This document shows positions 1 through 11,210 of a DNA stretch of 64,000 nt, one piece after another. The DNA is from Cycas panzhihuaensis. Lineage: Eukaryota; Cycadophyta. A model generated the notes under the pieces. It was not told where the DNA came from, did no database searches, and saw only the letters and a program-made list of their open reading frames with translations. Numbering within the stretch: the stretch's first letter is position 1; every line of letters starts with the position of its first letter. The position numbers and the translations under genes are program-made. Location: assembly GCA_023213395.1 (NCBI GenBank), contig CM041465.1:133059741-133123740 (forward strand). Reading direction: 5' to 3'.

Positions 1-1947
1 ATGGTAGGTTACAACAAAAACTCAAAGGCTTACAAATGTATAGACCCTAAGAAAAACAAGGTCTATATAAGCAGGGATGTTGTTTTCAATGAACATGATC
101 ACATAAAAGATGCAATAATGGAACAATTGGTTGATGAAATTCCAAAAAGAGCAATACAAATTCAACCTCCGATTGAAAAAGTCTCTAGAATCACTTTAGA
201 AGACATACAAACAAATAATGCAGAGAGGGCATCACAGGAAATTTCCATTGACAGAGAGGAAGAATTGCATCCAAATGAAGCTGAAACAAGCATTGAAGCT
301 GAAGAAGACAAGAAGGAAAAAAAAGTACCAAGATGGTATCTCAAAACCATTGAAGAAAGCAAAGGAGATGTATATGCTCACAGAACAAGAAGTCAGAAGC
401 ACCAGGCTCTATTCACAAACATAGAGCCTCAATCTTTCAAAGAAGCTAAAGGCCATAAGAAATGCGAAGTAGCAATGAATGAAGAAATGGAATCAATCTC
501 TAGAAATCAAACCTAGGATTTGGTAAAGCTGCCTCCAGGCAAACCAATAGTGAATTGAAAATGGGTGTTCAAGATCAAAGAAAATGATGATGGAGAAATA
601 AGAAAATATAAAGCACGACTAGTTGCCTAAGAATACACTCAGACTCCTAGGATAGACTATGAAGGAACTTTCTCTCCAGTAGCCAAACTAGACACTATAA
701 GAGTAGTAATAGCCATAGTAGCTCAAAACAACTGGAAAATTTACCAATTAGACATAAAAAGTGCATTTCTAAATGGCAACCTTGAAGAAGAAGTTTACAT
801 GAAACAACCTGAAGGATTTATTTAGCCTGGTAAAGAAAATTTGGTATGCAGATTAAGAAAGGCATTGTATGGTTTGAAACAAGCCCTAGGAGCCTGGTAT
901 GCTAAGCTAGATAAGTATTTGATTCAGAATGGATTTTGTAGATGCAGTTCATACTCTAGCTTGTACACCAAAAAGAGACAATGTTTGATAACATTCATCA
1001 CAATATATGTTGATGATATGATTCTCACTGGTAGCGATATTGAATAAATTGAAAACATAAGGGCACAACTAAAAAGAGGTTTTGAAATGACTGGTCTAGG
1101 ATTATTAAACTACTATTTGGGGATAGAAATAAGACAAGAAAAAGATTTTTTTTTCTTGTCTCAGAATAGATACATTAAAAATCTGTTCTCAAAATTCACG
1201 ATGGAAGAAAGTAACCCTTGTGTCACACCTATGGAAGTAGGTTGTGATCTCACCCTTGGTGAAGATGAATAATGTGTTGATGGAACCCTCTACAGACAGC
1301 TAATTGGTAGTCTCATATATCGCACAACAACTAGACCTGACATCTCATATGCAGTAACTCTAGTTTCAAGATATATGCAGGATCCCAAGATCAAACATTG
1401 GAAAGCAGCAAAAAGAATCCTCAAATATCTAAAGGGGTCAATTAATTTAATACTTATGTATCCAAAACTGAAAGAAGACAAGTTAATTGGATATTGTGAT
1501 TCAAATTGGACCAAAGACAAAGAAAAAAGAAAATCAACAAGTGGGGTTTGCTTCTTTCTTGGACCAGTAGCAATCTCCTAGAGTAGTAAAAGACAGGCTA
1601 CAGTTGCTCTTTCATCTATAAAAGTAGAATACAAGTCAACAGTCAGTGCAATTTGTGAAGCAGTTTGGCTCAGGCAACTCCTGTCAGATCTAAATCAGCT
1701 ACAAAAAGAACCAACAACACTCTTTTGTGATAATCAAAGTGCAATCAAGTTGACCAAGAACCCAGTTCTACATGCTCAAACAAAACATATAGAAGTCCAT
1801 CATCATTTTATAAGAGAAAAGGTTCAAAACAAAGAAGTTGACTTGTTCTACTGTCCAACAAATGAACAGGTTGCAAACATCCTAACAAAACCTCTCAACA
1901 AAGATAGGTTCATGGTACTTAGAGACAAATTAGGATTGAAGGGATAA
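1..1947 (+). pseudogene. Cop1: copia pol polyprotein, 3' part (integrase end, RT, RNase H)
   Basis: This is the downstream half of a Ty1/copia polyprotein; the window cuts off gag, protease and the integrase core. Residues 1-171 are open and correspond to the integrase C-terminal/linker region. RT follows (SAFLNGNLEEEVY near 760, ALYGLKQ near 865, intact YVDD at 1006-1017, DMILTGSD after it), then RNase H ending with ILTKPLNKDRF and LGLKG before the stop near 1945. Stops at about 514, 556, 628, 823, 1045, 1270 and 1579 break the frame. Comparison with the family member at 6604-11414 shows the stop at 1270 replaced a CAA codon. A polypurine tract (1954-1962) and an LTR follow directly. It is dead as a gene; the family assignment is firm. 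Confidence 0.93.
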
Positions 1948-1953
1948 AATATG

Positions 1954-1962
1954 AAGAGAGGG
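1954..1962 (+). other. Polypurine tract of Cop1
   Basis: A purine run ending in GAGAGGG abuts the TGTTAGGA start of the LTR. This is where plus-strand DNA priming occurs in LTR retrotransposons. The same tract, inverted, precedes the LTR of Cop2 at 6827-6834. Confidence 0.8.
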
Positions 1963-2155
1963 TGTTAGGATATATAATGTTTCATCCAACTAATGTAATC
2001 TTGAGGGTCACATTCCCTCTTCTTGTATCTGTAGACGTGTATGACACGTGTCATCTGTACCAATGTCAATTACAATATACAATAGGTATGTATAAGTACT
2101 TGATCTATCATAATAAACATCAAACATTTTGATATTTCCTCTTGTTGTTTCTACA
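1963..2155 (+). repeat. 3' LTR of Cop1 (193 bp)
   Basis: It starts TGTTAGGATATATAATG and ends TTGTTTCTACA, giving TG...CA ends. The reverse complement closely matches 11223-11414 (192 bp) and the outer parts of 6604-6826, so three LTRs of one family lie in this window. The 5' LTR and the target duplication of Cop1 lie outside the window. Confidence 0.9.
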
Positions 2156-2286
2156 ATGAGAAGAGAGAAATAATATTGATTTCTTCTTTAATGTGCTATT
2201 GCTATCACCCAACCACATTAAAGAATGTCAAGAGAGAATATCTAATCAAAGCTTTGAGGCTTCAAACCACTACAATGGCGCCGAAA
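2156..2286 (-). other. OTA-type gypsy element M: internal leader remnant with tRNA-Asp-like primer site
   Basis: Read on the minus strand, the sequence just inside the LTR at 2287-2675 is TTTCGGCGCCATTGTAGTGG. This resembles the tRNA-Asp primer binding site of Tat/Athila (OTA) gypsy elements (TGGCGCCGTTG...). The core GGCGCCATTG lies at about 2273-2282. Only about 130 bp of internal sequence remains before the Cop1 LTR, so Cop1 probably inserted into this element's leader. No coding sequence survives. Confidence 0.6.
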
Positions 2287-2675
2287 TGTGTGCTCGCTAC
2301 TCGCCACCAATAGAACTCAAGCAAGAAGGTAATATGTAGGAAGGATAATGATCACACTACCAAGATTATCGACAAAGAAGCATAAGCATAGTACACACAA
2401 TAGGTTGAAGCAAACCTTATTTCATTACCATGAAGGGAATTGCATCGACCTATGAAGGCCCAAATGTAGGCCCAAAGTACAACAAATCAAGAGCCATCAA
2501 CCCAATATACAATGAGAGATACAAAGGAAGAAAGGGGAGAAAGCTCAATGCACTCACACACACACACACCTCTTCCGTGTACATGAATGCTCCTTTTATA
2601 GGCTTTCCCCCTAACCATCTTCTAACTAACTTTCAACCAATTCCCAACTAACTCATTAATGGTTGTTTGTTAACA
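2287..2675 (-). repeat. 5' LTR of OTA-type gypsy element M (389 bp)
   Basis: On the minus strand it begins TGTTAACAAACAACC, contains a TATA-like GCCTATAAAAGGAGC near 2595-2610, and ends GCACACA beside the primer site. A short CA microsatellite lies at about 2556-2570. There is no second copy in the window, so the ends rest on TG...CA, the TATA box and the adjoining primer site. Confidence 0.6.
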
Positions 2676-2689
2676 ATGACAATAATTAC

Positions 2690-2800
2690 ATTAGTTGTCA
2701 TGATCGCGATCGTGATCCTGATTGTGATCCTAATCTCGATTGCTATCCTAATTGCAATCCTAATCTTGATTGTGCTATTAATTACAATCCTGCACCTAAA
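2690..2800 (+). repeat. Degenerate 6/12-bp tandem repeat (GATCCTGATTGT-like)
   Basis: About 110 bp of diverged units of the type GAT-CCT-GAT-TGT / GAT-CCT-AAT-CTC. In one plus frame it reads as a D/N/P/C-rich repeat. It lies outside the M LTR and is not part of a recognised retrotransposon domain. The flanks (2676-2690 and 2800-3060) show nothing recognisable. Confidence 0.6.
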
Positions 2801-3059
2801 TATAATCATGAAAGTTTTCAAAGCAAACCTGTTATCATCCTACACACAAGCACAAATAAATGTTAGATTTCTATGTAGGAAACTCAAGACTTGAAATAAA
2901 TGCAGACGTGTGAAGGATTAATCCAAACTCCCTTGAGGAAGTCGTTAGTCAAGCATGCTAGTCAAAAGTCTATGACCTAGCCATGTGTGATAGGTACAAA
3001 ATACCAAGAAAAAGAAACATACCAACAAAGAGCAATCCAAACCCCTTCAAGAAATGGAA

Positions 3060-3780
3060 TGAAAGGGTAGCAGTAGACTGAGTTTCGCTAAGAGAACAAC
3101 AAGAAAGACAAAGGAGAAGAGAGAATAAACTTTGCTTCCATTATGATAAAAAATGAACCCAGACCACCCTAAATTTTGTAAGAAAACACATAAATAATTA
3201 TATGCAACGAAATCAATAGATGACACATTGGAGTCTAATTTAAAGGATGAAGTAAAGAAGGAACAAGAGCCACCAATAGTCCCTGACCAATTGAAAGTCT
3301 CATTAGAAAACAAGTCTATAAAAAGCAAACACCTTAAAAGTAAATGGGTTTATAAAGAAAAATAAGATGGTGGTACTAATCGATTTTGGAAGCACCCATA
3401 ACTTCATAGATACTAAGAAAGCTAAGCGATTAGGATCCACTACAAAACAAATGTTAGATTTTAGTCTGACAATTCTAGGAAATAGGATCACACAATGCAA
3501 TGGGGAAATAAATAAGTCTTAAACTATGGGGTTTTATACCCTAAACTTGTGCTTTTACTCATTAACCATGGGCAGAGTTAACATAGTCCTTAGCGTACGA
3601 CGGTTGAAGACACTAGGAACCTACAACACCAACTTAAAGAAAGATTTATGATATTCGTAAAAGATGGGATTGAATACACTCTGAATGGAACAAAAGTACT
3701 AGGCCTTCAAGTGATAGATTCTAGGAAAAGTTATTGAAGAAAGAGCCTATAGGTTATATAAAGTGCTTATATTCTATGGT
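3060..3780 (+). pseudogene. GypF: gypsy gag end and aspartic protease remnant
   Basis: A plus-strand frame around 3365-3420 reads VVLIDFGSTHNFIDTKKAK, the gypsy/chromovirus retropepsin signature (LIDSGATHNFI) with Ser changed to Phe. Asp is at about 3382-3384. Downstream, LKTLGTYNTNL and FVKDGIEYTLNG (near 3645-3700, after a frame change) match the usual end of this protease region. A decayed knuckle, LCFHYDKK (near 3130), precedes it. No RT follows: the GypA LTR begins at about 3790. The right half of this element was not found, so it was probably truncated before or during the GypA insertion. Confidence 0.75.
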
Positions 3781-3789
3781 ACCATAACA

Positions 3790-3960
3790 CATGAAATTGA
3801 GAGGATAGAAAACTCAGAGGATACAACAAACCAAACAATAGAGAAGATCTTGTAGGAATAACAAGATTAACTTAAATCAAAGTGTACATCAAGGAATAGG
3901 GGACTTCCCTATTTATAGGTATCAAAATGCCTCCTCCCCCCTAAAAAATTGCCTTCAATG

Positions 3961-3993
<33 letters not shown>

Positions 3994-4059
3994 TGTTCTG
4001 TTATAAAAAAAATGGCTTTAATAATAAAAAAGTACCAACTAAGGTTGTGAGGGTTCACA
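3790..4059 (-). repeat. 3' LTR of GypA (approximate)
   Basis: On the minus strand it starts TGTGAACCCTCACAACC right after a polypurine-like GGGAGGGGACTTCT, and carries a TATA-like CCTATAAATAGGG near 3911-3921. It contains an ATA/TAA microsatellite (about 3960-3993). The far end is uncertain because no matching 5' LTR was found; 3790 is chosen as a TG/CA-compatible boundary after GypF. Confidence 0.45.
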
Positions 4060-6603
4060 AGAAGTCCCCTCCCTTAGAAGAATCACTTTGCTCACAAAGC
4101 ATTACTAATGATGGGTGATCCCTAATAAATTATTTTTCTTTCCAAGTTGACTCATTGTTCTAATCCTTTGCACTTGATAAGGTACTTTGTCATGGTTCAA
4201 TACCCGAGTTTCCGTTGGCAAATATAGAGGATTCCTTTAGGTTCTACCACGAGCTTCTCTTCTTTATCTCTGATTGATAGTTTAGTCATTGGTTTGAAGT
4301 GGAAGCCCATTTTTTGCTTAAGGCAAGATATGTGGAGGACATCATGAATACGGATCCCTTGAGGTAGTTCGAGAGCATAAGCCACCTCATTGATTTTTCT
4401 TTGGATTTTATATGGGCCATAAAATATGGGCATTGGTTTAAACTTGCCCTGCTATTTGAGAGACGATTATTTGTATGGATATAATTTCATATAAACCAAA
4501 CCTCAAACCTTGAATTGCCTTTCAATTCTTGTTCAGTCATCTTGTTGCTTCATTCAGTTCCTCACAATATTTTAATGATCCTTGAGCTCCTTCAAAACCT
4601 TCTCTGATTGTAGTATGAGTTCTTCGGTAGCTGGGTTTTTGCTGTGGCTCGAATGTAGTCCACCAAGGTGGGAGGCAAGTAGCCATATAACGCCATGAAG
4701 GGTGTTGTCTTGATGGACAAACAGAGATTGGTGTTGTACCAATATTCAGCCAAGTGGATCCCTTTTACCCAATGGGATTAATTATCTCCAGTGTATCACT
4801 GCAAGTATGTCTCTAGACTTTTGTTAATTGCTTTTGTTTTATCGTCATCCTGAGGATGGTATGTAGTTCTCATGGCGAGTTGAGTGCCGACTATCTTGAA
4901 TAAATCCTCCCAACAATGGCTTGTAAATTTTGGATCTCTATCACTAATTATCTTCTTGGAAAACCTATGTAATTTAGATATGTTCTTCATAAATGCTTTT
5001 GCTATTTGAGGTGCTTTATAGGATGATCGTATGGCAATGAAGTATGCATACTTTGTTAGGTGGTCCACTATTATGAACAAGGCATTTTTCCCTTCTGATC
5101 TTGGAAGTCTTGTTATAAAATTCTTAGATATCTCCTCCAAGGTCTGCACAGGTCAATTGAGAGGTTGTAGTAATCCTAGGGCTCATACTAATTCTACCTT
5201 TTGCATTTGACATGTTTCACATTCAATGACAAACCTCTTCACATCCTTTTTCATTCTCTTCCAATAAAACAATATCCTTATCCTTTCATATGTTTTGAGG
5301 AATCCTAAGTGCCTAACTATGGGTGATTCATGATGCTCCCTGAGGGCTATTTCCTTAAATCTTAATTCTTGTGGAAAATAGATCTTGTTCTTGTAAAGTA
5401 AGGTATTTCCCTTGCATGCTAGGGAGTTCCTACTAAGACTTCATAATTTTTGTCCATGATGCTCATTGCCTCCTGATCTTGTAAGTACTCTTACCATAAT
5501 TCTTTGAGCCAAGTGGGTACAACTATTGCGATGTTCGAACAACTAGTATATTCAAATTTTCTTGATAAGGCATTTACTATAATGTTTTCCTTTCCCTTCG
5601 TATATGAGACCTCAAAGTTGTAATCCTAGATTTCTCAAACCCATTTTTGTTGCTCCTCTGATAGCTTTTGTTGGGTTAGGAAGTATTTTAAATTATGGTG
5701 GTCTATCCTGACGATGAATTTTACTCCTAGCAAATATTATCTCCATTTTGCCAAGGGATGTAGGATGGCTAACATCTCCTTGCCACACGTACTTTTAGCT
5801 CCTTTTTGTAGGTTAAGATTTCGTGTCTCACGGGCTATGGGGTGATCCTTTTGGAGGAGAGTCATGCCTATGCCCATGCTTGATGCATTGCACTCTACTA
5901 TGAATGGTTGGGAGAAGTCTGGCATGGCTAGGATTGGAGCAATGGTGATTGCCTTTTTATGCTTTTTGAATCTTAAGTCAACATTCTCATCTCAATTAAA
6001 GTTGTCCTTCTTGGTAAGGTTGATTAGGGGTCCAATTTCATCGGCACATCCTTTGATGAACTTTTGGCAATGTCCTGTAACCCCTAAAAATCCTTTGAGC
6101 TTCAATACATTTTTTTGGTACTAACCAATCAAGGATCGCTTATATCTTTCCTAGATTGATTATGATTACTTCTTATGAGATTATGTGTCTAAGGTATTCT
6201 AAGGTCTTTTTTCCAAAGTAGCATTTGGATTTCTTCATTAAAAAATTGTTGTTTCAAAGAGTTTGGAGTATCCTTTGAATGTACGCTAGGTGCTCTTCCC
6301 AAGTTTTGTTGTACACAAGAATGTTGTCCAAGAAAACCATGACAAAATTTCTCAAGAAGGGAGAAAACACATAGTTCATATTTGATTGAAAGGTGGTTGG
6401 GGCATTGGTCAACCCAAATGGCATTATCTTGAATTCATATAGCCCTTGGTGCGTGCAAAAGGCTATTTCCTCTATATCCTAGGGCTTGATTAGGACTTGA
6501 TAATATCCACAGTGTAAATTGACTTTGGTAAAGCACTTTGCCCCATGAAGTTCATCTGTAATGTCATCCATTTGTGGAATGGTGTATTTATTCTTGAGGC
6601 TTA
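4060..6603 (-). pseudogene. GypA pol, downstream part: RT, RNase H, integrase, GPY/F and chromodomain-like end
   Basis: Reading right to left: RT with Q-MDDITDELHGAKCFTK (about 6575), MPFGLTNAP (about 6420) and FLDNILVY (about 6335; YVDD changed to LDN); RNase H ECNASSMGIG (about 5890; Asp to Asn); integrase with ISKNFIT (about 5120; first catalytic Asp to Asn), ISDRDPKFTS (about 4930; Asp kept) and a third site where the expected TE is TK (about 4850); then FYGPYKI (GPY/F, about 4425) and VLHISCLKQ. The tail YLIKCKG (about 4180) suggests a decayed chromodomain. Upstream domains continue at 11415 beyond the Cop2 insertion. At least five key residues or frames are lost. Confidence 0.85.
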
Positions 6604-6826
6604 TGTAGAAACAACAAGAGGAAATATCAGAATGTCTGATGTTTATTATGATAGATCAAGTACATATATGTACATTTTGTATATTGTAACTGAAGATTAC
6701 ATTAGTTGGATGAAACATTATATCCAAAATGTACATATCTGTACTTGATCTATCATAATAAACATATAATCTATTGGATGATACCCTCAAGATTACATTA
6801 GTTGGATGAAACATTATATCCTAACA
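6604..6826 (-). repeat. 3' LTR of Cop2 (223 bp, rearranged)
   Basis: Its ends match the 5' LTR, but the middle is replaced. It holds an inverted repeat (6639-6678 against 6726-6765, 39 of 40 bases complementary) and a direct repeat of 33 bases (6693-6725 and 6789-6821). The corresponding middle of the 5' LTR (about 11310-11375) is absent here. See findings. Confidence 0.9.
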
Positions 6827-6841
6827 CCCTCTCTTAATGTT

Positions 6842-8137
6842 TCATCCCTTCACTCCCAATTTGTCTCTAACTACCATAAACCTGTCTTTGTTGAGAGGTT
6901 TAGTCAGGATGTCTACGACCTGTTCATTTGTTGGACAGTAGAACAAGTCAACTTCTTTGTTTTGAACCTTTTCTCTTATAAAATGATGATGGACTTCTAT
7001 ATGTTTTGTTTGAGCATGCAGAACTAGGTTCTTGGTCAACTTGATTGCACTTTGATTATCACAAAAGAGTGTTGTTGGTTCCTTTTATGGCTGATCTAGA
7101 CCTGACAGGAGTTGCCTGAGCCAAACTACTTCACAAGTTGCTCTGACTACTGACTTGTATTCTGCTTCTATAGATGAAAGAGCAACTGTAGCATGTCTTT
7201 TACTACTCCAAGAGATTGCTGCTAGTCCAAGAAAGAAGCAATACCCACTTGTTGATTTTCTTTTTTCTTTGTCTCCAGCCCAATCTGAATCATAGTATCC
7301 AATTAACTTGTCTTGTTTTAGTTTTGGATACATAAGTCTTAAATTAATTGACCCCTTTAGATATCTGAGAATTCTTTTTGCTGCTTTCCAATGTCTAATC
7401 CTGGGATCCTGCGTATATCTTGAAACTAGACTTACTGCATATGAGATGTCAGGTCTAGTTGCTATAAGATATGTGAGACTACCAATTAGTTGTCTGTAGA
7501 GGGTTCCATCAACACATTGTTCATCTTCACCAAGGGTGAGATCACAACCTACTTCCATAGGTGTGACACAAGGGTTACTTTCTTCCATCGTGAATTTTGA
7601 GAACAGATTTTTAATGTATCTATTCTGAGACAAGAAAAAAAAAGTCTTTTTCTTGTCCTATTTCTATCCCCAAATAGTAGTTTAATAATCCTAGATCAGT
7701 CATTTCAAAACCTCTTTTTAGTTGTGCCCTTATGTTTTCAATTTATTCAATATCGCTACCAATGAGAATCATATCATCAACATATACTGTGATGACTGTT
7801 ATCAAACCTTGTCTTTTTTTGGTGTACACGCTAGAGTCTGAACTGCATCTACAGAATCCATTCTAAATCAGATACTTATCTAGCTTAGCATACCAGGCTC
7901 TCAGGGCTTGTTTCAAACCATACAATGCCTTTTTTAGTCTACATACCAAATTTTCTTTACCGGGCTAAATAAATCCTTTAGGTTTTTTCATGTAAACTTC
8001 TTCTTCAAGGTCGCCATTTAGAAATGCACTTTTTATGTTTAACTAGTAAATTTTCCAGTTGTTTTGAGCTGCTAGGGCTATTACTGCTCTTACAGTGTCT
8101 AATTTGGCTACTAGAGAGAAAGTTTCTTCATAGTTTA
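6842..8137 (-). pseudogene. Cop2 RT and RNase H
   Basis: The RT part (about 7640-8137) is frameshifted but shows YVDDMILIGSD (about 7780) and ALYGLK-like residues (about 7915). RNase H (6842-7633) is nearly open: GSLTYLIATRPDISYAV, KAAKRILRYLKGS, ALSSIEAEY and LCDNQSAIKLTKN, ending LGVKG. One TAA near 7083 breaks it. The N-terminal RT portion seen in Cop1 at about 240-650 is missing because of a 413-bp deletion ending at 8138-8141, which also shifts the frame. Confidence 0.9.
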
Positions 8138-9127
8138 TCCTGTGATGCCCTCTTAGCATCATTTGTTTCTATGTCTTCTGAAGTGATTCCAGAGACTTCT
8201 TCAATTAGAGGTTGAATTTGTATTGCTCTTTCTGGAACTTCATCAACCAATTGTTCCATTATTGCATCTTTTATATGATCATGTCCATTGAAAACAATAT
8301 CCCTGCTTATATAGACCTTGTTTGTCTTGGGGTCTATACATTTGTAGGCCTTTGAGTTTTTGCTGTAACCTACCATTATACATTCTATACTTTGAGTCTA
8401 ATTTTGACCTCTTTTTATCTGGAATGTGAACAAAGGCTTTACACCCAAAGATTTTTAGATTGCTTATGTCTGGTTTGAGGTTGGTCCAAGCTTCCTCTAA
8501 AGTAATTTGATCCAAAACCTTTGTCGGACTTCTGTTTATGAGATATTCGGTTGTGCTGACTGCTTTTTCCTAGTAGATTTTTAAGATCTGACTTTCTTCG
8601 AGCATGCATCGAGCCATCTCTATGATCATTCTATTCATCCGCTCAACAACTCCATTGGGTTGTGGTGTATATGGAGTTGTGAATTGTCGTTGGATTCCCT
8701 GTTCTTTGCAGAAGTTCAAAAACTCTTTCAAGATGTATTCACCTCCACCATCTGACCTGATACATTTCACCTTTGCTCCAGATTCCAATTCAACTTCCGC
8801 TTTAAATTCTTTAAATTTCTCAACAACCTCATATTTGCAGTATAGAAAATAGATCTAAGTTTTCCTAGAGAAATCATCAATGAAAGTCAAAAAATATCTA
8901 GCACTGTTGATTGAACAGGGTGTGAGAGGACCACAGAGATTAGTAGGTACCTGGTCCAACTTATTTTGTGCTCGCCATTCATTTGCCTTAAATGGAAGAC
9001 GGTGTTGTTTTCCTAGCATACAACTTTTACACATAAGATGTTGAAAAGAAATGTTAGAAATACCATCAACCATTTTATATTTTTGCAACTGCATTAGTCT
9101 ATCAAAAGAGATGTGTCCATACTTCAA
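8128..9127 (-). pseudogene. Cop2 GAG-pre-integrase and integrase
   Basis: The HHCC region is visible as CHLKYGHISFDRLMQL and CKSCMLGKQH (about 9020-9150). In the integrase core the first catalytic Asp is Asn (VPTNLCGP; codon at 8939-8941). The second Asp is kept (CIRSDGGGEY, about 8750) and the Glu is kept (PNGVVERMN, about 8645). The C-terminal part reads NLKIFGCKAFVHIPD and GYSKNSKAYKCIDP (8128-8515). Several frame changes separate the segments. The core fold is recognisable beyond doubt, but it cannot be active. Confidence 0.9.
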
Positions 9128-9319
9128 ATGGCATAATTTGTTATTATTGGTATTAACTGTAGTACATGCTATCTCATTGAAAGTTATAGGTTTGGAAAGT
9201 AACTTATAGAGATCATTACTTTCTATTCCTTTAGCAATTAGTGCTCATTCATTTTTCATATCAAGAATATGACAAAAGCCATTCTCATCAAACATAGTTC
9301 TCAGCTTTTTCTTTCTTAG

Positions 9320-9562
9320 CTGAGGGACAGAAAAAAAAAATTTCTCAGTCCTAGAACAAAAAGTACATGACCTATTTTTTGTATGCCTCCTTTAATTTTG
9401 ATGGCTATGGTCCCAACTCCTTTGATATTTAGAGGATGTTTATCCCCTAGTTCAACATATTTATGAGAGGTGAAAGGTTTTAGGGATTCAAACCAATCCT
9501 CTTGCCCAGTTATGTGCCTGGATGCCCCATAATCAATGTACCAAACTTTCTCATCCCCACGA
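9320..9562 (-). pseudogene. Cop2 aspartic protease
   Basis: It reads VWYIDYGASRHITGQEDWF at about 9500-9548. The catalytic motif is D-Y-G instead of D-S/T-G (Asp codon at 9532-9534; Ser to Tyr, consistent with a TCT to TAT change). Downstream VELGDKHPLNIKGVGTI is typical of copia proteases. It sits between the zinc knuckles and the integrase, as expected. Confidence 0.85.
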
Positions 9563-9675
9563 CCAGCTGAGACAGCTGCTATGAATGCAATTTCTTCTTC
9601 ATCTTCATCATCATGTTCTTTGTTGAAGTTCTATGCAGGTCGCTTGCCTTTTTGGATTTCGGCTCTTCTTTATGG

Positions 9676-10532
9676 ACATTAGTATGGATAGTGTCCAGAT
9701 CGTCTGCAGTGATAGCAGACATCAAAAGCTCTGCAATTACTTGAGTAGTGTCTTGGTCTGCCATAGTTGAAGCATACTCTAGCCTTTCTAGGAGGTATGC
9801 TCGACCTCTGCGACGGTTGTCTTGACCTCTTCCTCAAGACATACTTCATGTGTCTGGAACTCTGGTACGTTCACGAGATTGACCCCGTCCTCTGGGTTTG
9901 TGATGAAGTTTGGTGATGAATGCATCTTCAATTTCTGTAGTGTCCTCATATCGCTTGTTTCTCTGTTCCTACCTTAAAAGGAGCCCTGTTAATGTGTCAA
10001 GTGTCATATTGTTAATTTGATTGTTATTAGTGATTGTGTTAATCGTTACATCAAATGATTTGGGCAACTTGCTTGCTACCATCTCAACTATCTCCTATTC
10101 TTCAATTTTGGCACCTACACTCAGTAAGTCATTTCTAATGGAAATAATTTTATGAAGAAATTCAGAGATGGTTTCAGATTCCTTCATATGCAATTTGAAC
10201 AAATCCTCCTTAAGTGCTATAATCCGAGCTTTGTTCTTTTGACCATACAAATTCTCAAATAGCTGCCAAACTTCTAAGGACGAATTTACATTCTTGACAT
10301 AGACAAGGAGAGGATCTGAAATGGAAAGCTTCAATGTGATCAAACCTGCGTTGTCCCTTTCTTCCCAACTGAGATAATCTAAATCATCTTCATCTGGTTT
10401 TGGTTCCTTGCCTGTGGCAATTTTCCAGGCATTTTTAGCTCTTAGAAGGGTCTCTATTTTGATTTTCCAAACATGGTAGTTGGTAGCAATCAATTTATCT
10501 TTTTCAAACAATGCTAGAACTGAAGAGGCCAT
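9676..10532 (-). pseudogene. Cop2 gag (UBN2-type) with two CCHC zinc knuckles
   Basis: The start is the ATG at 10532 (MASSVLALFEKDKLI), 690 bp inside the 5' LTR. The body carries the copia gag pattern YHVWKIKIETLLRAKNAW, YGQKNKARIIALKEDLFKLHM and ISEFLHKIISIRNDL. A TAG at 10095-10097 interrupts it; the frame then continues EIVEMVASKLPKSFDVTI. Two knuckles follow: CFNYGRPRHYSSNC (9733-9774; second Cys to Tyr) and CYHCRRSGHYPY*C (9676-9717; ligands intact, one stop inside). It would package element RNA in cytoplasmic virus-like particles. Confidence 0.88.
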
Positions 10533-11210
10533 TTTTTTAAAATAAAAAATGTGTGAACAGAGGTCAAGAAAGGGCCCTAGCCATACGACTGTACAAAATT
10601 CCGTATAGAAATCAAGGTGTACAGATACAAACAAAAATAGACTCAAAATTTAGCTCTTGTCACCAGGGTTTCGATTCCAAAGATAGTTTTTGAAAAGACT
10701 TTAAAAAAACTAAGAAAATAGGCCCGAAAGGGTAGAGACCGACGATTAGGGTTTAAGCAAAATCTGCTCAAATCTCTTCAGATCTTCAACTGGAAACATA
10801 GAAAATGGATTCTAATCTTCAATCACAGAGGATTGATGAAATTTGAGATGGATTTACCTAGATTTATGATGAATCAAGACTAAAATCTACAATTTTCTTC
10901 AGAAACCCACGCGGCCAAGAAAAGGGGTAACAGACCCTGAAAACGAGCTTGGATGAAATTGCTCCAAAAGAAAAGAATGACGCCCATGTCAAGGCAAACA
11001 TACAGACCAAATTTCATCAAGTTCGGAGTAGGTCAAAAACTTTAGAGTCCATATAGGTCCGTACTCATCCGTACGATGGATAATTTGACAGTCTGAAAAT
11101 TCCTTCTATAAGATTGTCTTGTCCCTGACCTTCTTGAGACTGGAGAAGTTCAACTAACCCATAGAGCTCTTCAAAGCAGCTTCAAAACTTATGATCATGT
11201 AACCTAACCT

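Noticed and set aside
2667-2894. 75-codon very hydrophobic frame (Ile/Leu/Val repeat)
   Set aside because: It is produced by the GAT/CCT hexamer repeat read in another frame, not a membrane protein gene.
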